Shown piece by piece: positions 8,863 through 17,200 of a stretch of DNA of 64,000 nucleotides. A program made the position numbers and the translations under genes. Position 1 is the stretch's first letter. Every line of letters begins with the position of its first letter. This DNA is from Petrolisthes cinctipes (Eukaryota > Arthropoda > Malacostraca > Decapoda > Porcellanidae), in NCBI GenBank assembly GCA_033782935.1, contig JAWQEG010000412.1, forward strand, positions 1,043,501-1,107,500. The letters are read 5' to 3'. Under the pieces are notes generated by a model that was not told the origin of the DNA, did no database searches, and worked only from the letters and a program-made list of their open reading frames with translations.

Positions 8863-11800
8863 AACGTGACAGGAGTCTCGAAAGGTAAGTCTGGTTTCCA
8901 TATTTGTCCGGGAATTGTTAACGGGATATCTGTTGAAGTCTTTCGAGATAATGGGTCATCGGGGTGTTGTGTCGCTGATGGTTTAGTTGCTTCTAATGAT
9001 TTTACAGGGGAGCAGGTAACTATCACTATGATTGATGGTACCAGGAGGCTCTATCCTCTTGCTAAAGTTGCAGTGGAGAGTCCATTCTATACAGGCCAGG
9101 TAATTGCAGCAGTCATGCAAAATCCTGTGTCAGATTTGGTAATAGGAAATATACCAGGGGTTAAGAATGCATGTTCAGTGGAAATTTCCACACAGACTGG
9201 TGCAGCTGCTGTAACCAGGGGTATGGCGCATGCGAAGAAAACAGTTGTTCCACTTCAAGTGACAACTGCCGCCGACCTCGTCAATTGCGAGGATGTAATT
9301 GCAGAGCAAGCAAGTGACCCTTCATTGGCACTTGTTCGCAAGCAGGCACTTGAGGGTGAGAGTAGAGATCGACATGGTATTGTAACCAGTTACGTCAGGA
9401 GGAGAAACAGGTTTTACCGACGTACAGTAAACCCCGATGGGGAAGAGAGGGTTCAGTTTCTCGTACCAGAGAAATACCGACAGGCTGTGTTTACCCTGGG
9501 TCATCATGCTATATTAGGGGGTCATATGGGGATGAGGAAAACAATTGATAGGATTCAGTCTCATTTCTATTGGCCAGGTATGGGGAGAGAGATAGGGAGA
9601 TTGTTGAGGTCATGTGACGTTTGTCAGAAAACGTGTGACAGGGGTCGGGTGAAGCCTGCACCTCTAAAACCTCTACCGCTAATCTCAGAATCATTTGAGA
9701 GAGTAGCGGTTGATATTGTTGGACCGATTATTCCGAGGGCTACGGACGGTGCCAAGTATATTCTTACCTGTGTGGATTTCGCGACCAGATGGCCTGAAGC
9801 AGTGCCTCTGCGTGATATTGAAGCCACTACAGTGGCTGAAGCCTTGTTGGATATATTCTGTCGTGTCGGCATACCAAAGCAGGTATTGTCCGACCGAGGC
9901 AGTCAATTTACCTCCGCGATGATGGAGGAATTGTGGAGATTACTCTCAGTTAAAGGGTTGAGGACAACACCTTATCATCCAATGTGTAATGGGTTGTGTG
10001 AGAGGTTTAATGGTACTCTCAAGAAAATGTTGAGGAGGATGGCAGTAGAACAACCTAGGGAGTGGTCCAGGTATATCTCGCCACTACTGTTCGCGTATCG
10101 CGAAGCACCTCAGGCATCGTTGCAATTTAGTCCATTCGAGTTAGTGTATGGTAAACCTGCTCGAGGACCACTTCAGGTTCTACGTGAACTTTGGGACGAT
10201 GAGGAATCGGATCCCGTGGTGAAAACCACTTATTCTTATGTAATTGATTTGGCAGAACGATTACAGCAAACCTGCGAGATTGCAAAGCAGGAGTTATCTA
10301 AAGCAAAGGAGATTCAGAAGTCCTACTATGATAGGAAAACTAAGCTCCGAACGCTACAGGTAGGGGGGAAGTGTCTCGTTCTGTTACCAACAGCTCATAA
10401 TAAGTTGTTGGCTCAGTGGAAGGGTCCCTTTGAAGTAGTCAAGAAGGTGAATGACCTTAACTACATAGTTAAAATCAAAGGTGAAGCCAAGCGGTTCCAT
10501 ATTAATATGCTTAAGGAATATTACACCACCCAACAGGGGTGTACTTCCATTGTTACCACATTTGGGGCAGGCTGTTGTAACATCACCTCAGAACAGAGTG
10601 AAGTGTTAAGTCTAGTCCGTGGTCATTTTTCCCCAGCAGTAGACATGGTTAGCGCTGCTGTGGTAATTCCCGAGGGTGACGAGGGATATACTCCCCAGAC
10701 GGCTGAAGCTCGTCAAGGTGAGACAGTGGCTGAGGTCTCCGTTTCGGAGAATTTAAGACCAGACCAGCTTGCAAGAGTCAATGCGGTACTGGCAAAATAT
10801 TCACGTGTGTTCTCTGACAGGCCTGCTGTTGCTAACGTAGCCTGTCATGAGATACAGCTTACGAGCGACACACCAGTGAGGGTGAAACCATATCCTATTC
10901 CTGTACGGCTGATTGATACAGTACGTAAGGAAATTAATGACATGGAAGCAGCTGGTATTATTGAAAGGTCGGACTCGTCTTATTCCAGCCCTATTGTTGT
11001 GGTTCGGAAGAAGGACGGTGGGGTACGCATTTGTGGGGATTACCGGCGTGTCAACGCTGTCACTAGGGTCGATGCAGAACCCATGTGTGATCAGCAAGAG
11101 ATTTTTGCTAGGATTAGCAATTCTCAGGTGTTCTCTAAGATGGATTTGGCTAAGGGTTTCTTTCAGATACCACTGGAGAAACGAAGTCGTCTCCTCACGG
11201 CTATATCCACACCAAATGGGCTGTATCATTTCAAGGTACTACCTTTTGGTCTCACTAATTCTCCCGCCGTGTTTAATCGTGTCATGCGTCAAGTATTACA
11301 TGGTATTAAAGGGGTTGAAGCTTTTGTTGACGATGTTCTCGTGCACTCAACCACGTTTGAGGAGCACATTGTAATACTGCAAGCTGTCTTGCAACGACTG
11401 CAGGAATATAACATGACAGTCAAACCATCTAAGTGTGAATTGTTTCAGAAGGAGGTACAATTTTTGGGTCACACTGTAGGTGGGGGACGTTGTGGGTGTC
11501 AGAATGACAAGATAAAGAAAATTAAGGATGCGTCACGACCCGTTACAAAGAAACAGGTGCGTTCATTCTTGGGTCTTACAGGTTATTACCGTAAGTTTAT
11601 CCCAAACTTTTCTGTCATTGCACATCCACTTAGTGAGCTGTTAAGGAAGAACGCTCCTAATAAAATCTCATGGGGGTCGGAGCAAGAAGAAGCATTCGTT
11701 TCACTTAAGAATCTTCTTTGCAAGGAACCAATCTTGCAGTTGCCTGACAACCAACGGCCATTTATACTTAGGACTGATGCTTCTCAGTATGGTCTTGGTG

Positions 11801-12144
11801 CAGTCCTATTCCAGGAGAAGGATGGGGAAATATTCCCTGTTGCATATCACAGTCGTAAACTGAAGTCTGCTGAAGAAAATTACAGTACAGTGGAAAAGGA
11901 ACTTCTGGCAGTAGTAGAAGGTATTAAGAAATACTACTACTATCTGTATGGTGATAATTTTGTGTTAGAAACCGATCATATGCCTCTGGAGAGTTTGCGT
12001 ACATCCAAGAACGCCAACGCACGACTTATGCGCTGGGCCCTCTATCTGCAACAGTTCAACTTCACTGTGCGATACATAAAGGGAAGTGCTAATGTCGGGG
12101 CGGACCTTATGTCACGATTGCTTGAAGGAGAGTTAACCGAGTAA
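8860..12144 (+). CDS. pol: Pol polyprotein: protease, integrase, reverse transcriptase, RNase H
   Basis: An open frame of about 1094 codons after the gag UGA, expressed as Gag-Pol. Residues are numbered from the GTG at 8866. Protease (1-100): active-site motif D28-N29-G30, unusual for the normal DTG or DSG, and a later LVIG. Integrase (about 200-552): zinc-binding H214, H220, C250 and C253; catalytic D283, D343 and E379 with 35 residues between the last two; then a GPY/F-like module with WKGPFEVV (518-525). A linker (553-630) follows. Reverse transcriptase (about 635-870): D760 in KMDLAKGFFQ, LPFGLTNSP (792-800) and FVDD (820-823). RNase H (about 960-1085): D970, the EKE near 1010-1012, D1037 and D1080. 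All catalytic residues of integrase, RT and RNase H are present. Integrase before RT is the copia order in a gypsy-type protein. No chromodomain or envelope is seen. Confidence 0.93.
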   Translation, partial: LNVTGVSKGKSGFHICPGIVNGISVEVFRDNGSSGCCVADGLVASNDFTGEQVTITMIDGTRRLYPLAKVAVESPFYTGQVIAAVMQNPVSDLVIGNIPGVKNACSVEISTQTGAAAVTRGMAHAKKTVVPLQVTTAADLVNCEDVIAEQASDPSLALVRKQALEGESRDRHGIVTSYVRRRNRFYRRTVNPDGEERVQFLVPEKYRQAVFTLGHHAILGGHMGMRKTIDRIQSHFYWPGMGREIGRLLRSCDVCQKTCDRGRVKPAPLKPLPLISESFERVAVDIVGPIIPRATDGAKYILTCVDFATRWPEAVPLRDIEATTVAEALLDIFCRVGIPKQVLSDRGSQFTSAMMEELWRLLSVKGLRTTPYHPMCNGLCERFNGTLKKMLRRMAVEQPREWSRYISPLLFAYREAPQASLQFSPFELVYGKPARGPLQVLRELWDDEESDPVVKTTYSYVIDLAERLQQTCEIAKQELSKAKEIQKSYYDRKTKLRTLQVGGKCLVLLPTAHNKLLAQWKGPFEVVKKVNDLNYIVKIKGEAKRFHINMLKEYYTTQQGCTSIVTTFGAGCCNITSEQSEVLSLVRGHFSPAVDMVSAAVVIPEGDEGYTPQTAEARQGETVAEVSVSENLRPDQLARVNAVLAKYSRVFSDRPAVANVACHEIQLTSDTPVRVKPYPIPVRLIDTVRKEINDMEAAGIIERSDSSYSSPIVVVRKKDGGVRICGDYRRVNAVTRVDAEPMCDQQEIFARISNSQVFSKMDLAKGFFQIPLEKRSRLLTAISTPNGLYHFKVLPFGLTNSPAVFNRVMRQVLHGIKGVEAFVDDVLVHSTTFEEHIVILQAVLQRLQEYNMTVKPSKCELFQKEVQFLGHTVGGGRCGCQNDKIKKIKDASRPVTKKQVRSFLGLTGYYRKFIPNFSVIAHPLSELLRKNAPNKISWGSEQEEAFVSLKNLLCKEPILQLPDNQRPFILRTDASQYGLGAVLFQEKDGEIFPVAYHSRKLKSAEENYSTVEKELLAVVEGIKKYYYYLYGDNFVLETDHMPLESLRTSKNANARLMRWALYLQQFNFTVRYIKGSANVGADLMSRLLEGELTE

Positions 12145-12279
12145 ATATTCATGCGAAGATCGACCGGCAGAATTATCCTCCGGGTCAAATTGCTCGTTAA
12201 TTAGTGTTAACCGAGTAAATATTCATGCGAAGATCGACCGGCAGAAGTATCCTCCGGGTCGAATTGCTCGTAATTGTTA
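12132..12279. repeat. 74-bp tandem duplication across the pol stop codon
   Basis: The block beginning GTTAACCGAGTAAATATTC at 12132 recurs at 12206, with a few substitutions. The first copy contains the pol stop TAA (12142-12144), so the second is a noncoding copy of the pol end plus 3' flank. Confidence 0.85.
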
Positions 12280-12367
12280 CCTCTCCGAGCGCAACGAGCA
12301 CGAGTCTTATGCGACTCAGATCAAGGGGTTTCCTAGAATTGGGGAAAAATCCGATGTTATATGTATT

Positions 12368-12575
12368 GTATTTTGTGCAACTTATCCAAGACACGGATTC
12401 TAGCGGTTTACTCTGATCCAAGGCTCGGATAATTTACTAACAATATATTGCCTTCCAGAATTATTATTGCAGTATTTTGTGTAACCTTATCCAAGACACA
12501 GATTCTAGCGGTTTACTCTGATCCAAGGCTCGGATAATTACTAATATAGGTATTGCCTTCCAGAGATATTATTGC
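12368..12575. repeat. 104-bp tandem duplication in the 3' noncoding region
   Basis: The block starting GTATTTTGTG at 12368 recurs at 12472. The shared core includes TTATCCAAGACAC, GATTCTAGCGGTTTACTCTG and ATCCAAGGCTCGGATAAT. The copies differ by several substitutions and small indels, so this duplication is older than the LTR divergence. Its function is unknown. Confidence 0.85.
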
Positions 12576-12913
12576 ATTTTTCTTACATATTATGTAACAA
12601 ATACACAATGCATTACTTACACCACACTTATATATTGCTTAAATGTGTACAAATTGTACTGAGCAGAAATTACCAGGTACATTCATTCTTGTCTCGGAGT
12701 TTCTTCCTAAGATTGAAAAGCTAAAGTAACTGTTGGGAGTTTTCCACTCATTGGCAAAAATGAACACGTAACTGGTGATAGTAATTGACACATACAAGAA
12801 TAAGTGAAGTGTGGATGAATTGTTATTGTAATAGTTATACATGCAAAGGCGTTGTTACCACTTCACGAATCTATTAAACATTGCATAGAGCAATGTCTCT
12901 TTGTGTGGGCGAA
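12576..12913 (+). other. 3' noncoding region and presumed polypurine tract position
   Basis: No coding region, no env and no clear repeat is seen here. The bases just before the 3' LTR (12901-12913) read TTGTGTGGGCGAA. A functional plus-strand primer must lie about here, but this is not the long A/G run that most LTR elements have. The LTR start is fixed by comparison with the 5' LTR. Confidence 0.4.
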
Positions 12914-14108
12914 TGTCACGAGTCAGACATAATACTCGTGACGTAATTTGAATTACAGAGAGTTGGAAAATTCCATACTGGTGTCATTATAGAATGTTCT
13001 AGAGAAGGTTCTGGAATATTCCATTCATGAGACAAAGGAGACAGGAGTGGGTTGATGGGTGCAGCTAGTCTTAATCTGCAGGTAGTCTTAATCCGCTGGT
13101 AGTATCCAAAAATAGACCAGGTAATTAGAAAAGGGTCAGGAAGGCTGGGTTTCAACTGAATTTGCCACATTCAGTCATATAGGTGTTCGTACATTAAGTA
13201 CATCTTGTATTGATAAATTATGCTACCAGGGTAATTTATGGTATTGTAAATGATCGTGAAGTGGAGGGGAATTATCGGGAATTATTAACACGCCATAGGT
13301 AAATTGAAATTGCAGGTATAACTCAAGTATAAGTGGGTACAATGTAAATCGTAGCCAGTTAGGAAAAACGAACAAAGATAGGAGGAGGAGTCAGAGAAAT
13401 TTTGAACCAGTTAAGGAGGAAGAATTGGGTCAGTTGGAAAACACACTTGAAGGAAGGAACACACTCGTATCGTCAGCTGCCCTTGCCTAGTGATCACGTA
13501 GACGCCGAATTCGTTGTATATTACACGATTTCACAAGGCTTTACAGTTGTATACTGACTAGTTGCATTGACGCTGGTTCAGTCACTGAATTAGGTGAGGG
13601 GGGAGCTGGAGCTTTGAAGAAAAATTACGAGTGTGTTGTGAGACTCTAAAGTGTGAGACATTAGAAAAATATTCCAACTCGCGTAACAATTGATAGAATT
13701 ACTACAGTGTTAACGTAAGCTAGACTATCGTCACGTATACGAACGAGAGGTAACGAGAGCGAGTAGCTAGTTAGCGTTGCGTGAGCGTGAGTTGTGTGTG
13801 TGTGTGTGTGTGTGAAATTTATTTATTCATGTTGGCATACTGGAGTTGAATAAATATAGAAATTTGCAATTGGTTGTTTAAATGCACCAGTAGATTTGTT
13901 ATCTATATAAATACATATATATCGGGAAGAACCCTTAACATAAATTATTATTATGTGCGTGGTGCTTGAGGCCTAAACGGGGAATTAATCCCCGACTTTT
14001 TGTTCTTCGCTGCAGCCAACCAACGAGATCATAAATTAACAGGGCAAGGTAAGTTGTAATTATCATAATATAAATTACATTATCTATCATTCTCACATCA
14101 CCGTGACA
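12914..14108 (+). repeat. 3' long terminal repeat
   Basis: A 1195-bp copy of 6414-7602 with the same TGTCACG and CGTGACA ends. I find three substitutions: A/T after the TG run, A/T in TAGATWTGTTATC, and T/A in TATCATWATA. The TG run also has three extra units. This is about 0.25% substitution divergence, indicating a recent insertion. The heat-shock-like cluster (12965-13022), TATA box (13904-13913), AATAAA (13849-13854) and hairpin (13978-13994) are all present. In this copy they would serve 3'-end formation rather than initiation. Confidence 0.96.
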
Positions 14109-14113
14109 GCACC
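14109..14113. repeat. Target site duplication, right copy (GCACC)
   Basis: This matches 6409-6413. The satellite resumes with CTAAAAGATCGATTTTCAG-type sequence in the phase expected of an uninterrupted long monomer. Confidence 0.93.
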
Positions 14114-14239
14114 TAAAAGATCGATTTTCAGTATGTTTTGAGCATGTATTTTGAAAATACTCTAACACGGAGTAGGCATGTACAGATCGCTTCTGGGACC
14201 CCTAAATATCGAAATTTCAGGTGTTTTGTTACTGAATTT

Positions 14240-17200
14240 GAGATATCGACTTTTTTGCACCAAAAATATCGATTTTCAGCATGTTTTGGGCCTGAATTTT
14301 GAAAATACTCTAACACGGAGTAGGCATGTACAGATTGCTTCTGGGACCCCAAAATATCGAATTTTCGGGTGTTTAGGGCCAGAATTTGAGATATAAACGT
14401 GTACAGAGGATGCATGCACATATCGACTTTTGGGCACCTAAAAGATCGATTTTCAGTATGTTTTTGGCCTGTATTTTGAAAATACTCTAACACGGAGTAG
14501 GCATGTGCAGATACCTTCTGGGACCTCTAAATATCGAATTTTCGGGTGTTTTGGGACTGAATTTGAGATATCGATTTTTTGGCACCTAAAATGTCGATTT
14601 TTTGCATGTTTTTAGCCTATATTTTGAAAATATTCTAGCACTGTGTAGGCATGTACAGATTGCTTTTGGGACCCCAAAATATTGAATTTTCGGGTGTTTT
14701 GAGCCTGAATTTGAGATATAAACGGGTACAGAAGATACATACACATATTGACTTTGGGCATCTAAAATATCGATTTTCAGCATGTTTTGGGCCTGTATTT
14801 TGAAAATACTCTAACACTGAGTAGGCATGTACAGATTGCTTCTGGGACCCCAAAATATTGAATTTTCGGGTGTTTTGAGCCTGAATTTGAGATATAAACG
14901 GGTACTGAAGATGCATGCACATATCGACTTTTGTGCACCTAAAAGATCGATTTTCAGTATGTTTTGAGCATGTATTTTGAAAATACTCTAACACGGAGTA
15001 GGCATGTACAGATCGCTTCTGGGACCCCTAAATATCGATTTTTCGGGTGTTTTGGGACTGAATTTGAGATATCGATTTTTTGGCACCTAAAATGTCGATT
15101 TTTTGCATGTTTTTAGCCTATATTTTGAAAATATTCTATCACTGTGTAGGCATGTACAGATTGCTTTTGGGACCCCAAAATATTGAATTTTCGGGTGTTT
15201 TGAGCCAGAATTTGAGATATAAACGGGTACAGAAGATACATGCACATATTGACTTTGGGCATCTAAAATATCGATTTTCAGCATGTTTTGGGCCTGTATT
15301 TTGAAAATACTCTAACACTGAGTAGGCATGTACAGATTGCTTCTGGGACCCCAAAATATTGAATTTTCGGGTGTTTTGAGCCTGAATTTGAGATATCGAT
15401 TTTTTGGCACCTAAAATGTCGATTTTTTGCATGTTTTTAGCCTATATTTTGAAAATATTCTAGCACTGTGTAGGCATGTACAGATTGCTTTTGGGACCCC
15501 AAAATATTGAATTTTCGGGTGTTTTGAGCCTGAATTTGAGATATAAACGGGTACAGAAGATACATACACATATTGACTTTGGGCATCTAAAATATCGATT
15601 TTCAGCATGTTTTGGGCCTGTATTTTGAAAATACTCTAACACTGAGTAGGCATGTACAGATTGCTTCTGGGACCCCAAAATATTGAATTTTCGGGTGTTT
15701 TGAGCCTGAATTTGAGATATAAACGGGTACTGAAGATGCATGCACATATCGACTTTTGTGCACCTAAAAGATCGATTTTCAGTATGTTTTGGGCCTGTAT
15801 TTTGAAAATACTCTAACACTGAGTAGGCATGTACAGATTGCTTCTGGGACCCCAAAATATTGAATTTTCGGGTGTTTTGAGCCTGAATTTGAGATATAAA
15901 CGGGTACTGAAGATGCATGCGCATATCGACTTTTGTGCACCTAAAAGATCGATTTTCAGTATGTTTTGAGCATGTATTTTGAAAATACTCTAACACGGAG
16001 TAGGCATGTACAGATCGCTTCTGGGACCCCTAAATATCGAAATTTCGGGTGTTTTGGGACTAAATTTGAGATATCGACTTTTTGGCACCTAAAAGATCGA
16101 TTTTTAGCATGTTTTTAGCCTATATTTTGAAAATATTCTAGCACTGAGTAGGCATGTACAGATTGCTTCTGGGACCCCAAAATATTGAATTTTCGGGTGT
16201 TTTGAGCCTGAATTTGAGATATAAACGGGTACAGAAGATACATGCACATATTGACTTTGGGCACCAAAAATATCGATTTTCAGCATGTTTTGGGCCTGAA
16301 TTTTGAAAATACTCTAACAAGGAGTAGGCATGTACAGATCGCTTCTGGGACCCCAAAATATCGAATTTTCGGGTGTTTAGGGCCAGAATTTGAGATATAA
16401 ACGGGTACAGAAGATGCATGCACATATCGACTTTTGGGCACCTAAAAGATCGATTTTCAGTATGTTTTTGGCCTGTATTTTGAAAATACTCTAACACGGA
16501 GTAGGCATGTACAGATCGCTTCTGGGACCTCTAAATATCGAATTTTCGGGTGTTTTGGGAATGAATTTGAGATATCGATTTTTTGGCACCTAAAATGTCG
16601 ATTTTTAGCATGTTTTTAGCCTATATTATGAAAATATTCTAGCACTGTGTAGGCATGTACAGATTGCTTCTGGGACCCCAAAATATTGAATTTTCGGGTG
16701 TTTTGAGCCTGAATTTGAGATATAAACGGGTACAGAAGATACATGCACATATTGACTTTGGGCATCAAAAATATCGATTTTCAGCATGTTTTGGGCCTGT
16801 ATTTTGAAAATACTCTAACACTGAGTAGGCATGTACAGATTGCTTCTGGGACCCCCAAAATATTGAATTTTCGGGTGTTTTGAGCCTAAATTTGAGATAT
16901 AAACGGGTACATAAGATACATGCACATATTGACTTTGGGCACCAAAAATATCGATTTTCAGCATGTTTTGGGCCTGAATTTTGAAAATACTCTAACACAA
17001 AGTAGGCATGTACAGATCGCTTCTGGGACCCCAAAATATCGAATTTTCGGGTGTTTAGGGCCAGAATTTGAGATATAAACGGGTACAGAAGATGCATGCA
17101 CATATCGACTTTTGGGCACCTAAAAGATCGATTTTCAGTATGTTTTTGGCCTGTATTTTGAAAATACTCTAACACGGAGTAGGTATGTACAGATACCTTC

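Larger units (their letters stand above)
6414..14108 (+). mobile_element. Intact Gmr1-like Ty3/gypsy (Metaviridae) LTR retrotransposon
   Basis: A 7695-bp element with every expected part in order: 5' LTR, tRNA-Lys primer-binding site, gag, in-frame UGA, pol, 3' noncoding region and 3' LTR, bounded by a 5-bp target duplication. Pol order is protease, integrase, reverse transcriptase, RNase H. The integrase and RT motifs are of gypsy type, while the order is that of copia elements. Established knowledge: this combination, with a Gag related to the SCAN domain, characterises the Gmr1-like group first described from Atlantic cod. There is no envelope gene. Both coding frames are open, and the LTRs differ at three bases plus a TG-repeat length change, so the copy looks recent. 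Naming the group is inference from motifs and order and has not been tested by phylogeny. Confidence 0.95.

Noticed and set aside
10404..10560. Chromodomain at the integrase C-terminus that could explain insertion in heterochromatin
   Set aside because: After the GPY/F-like module the sequence is a low-complexity linker into RT, without the aromatic cage pattern of a chromodomain. One insertion also cannot show targeting.
10801..11374. Open frames of 142 and 153 codons overlapping the RT region in other frames
   Set aside because: They are shadows of the pol frame, which carries all conserved motifs.
12145..12913. Possible env or extra gene after pol
   Set aside because: Only short frames are present, with tandem duplications and no signal peptide or membrane segment pattern.
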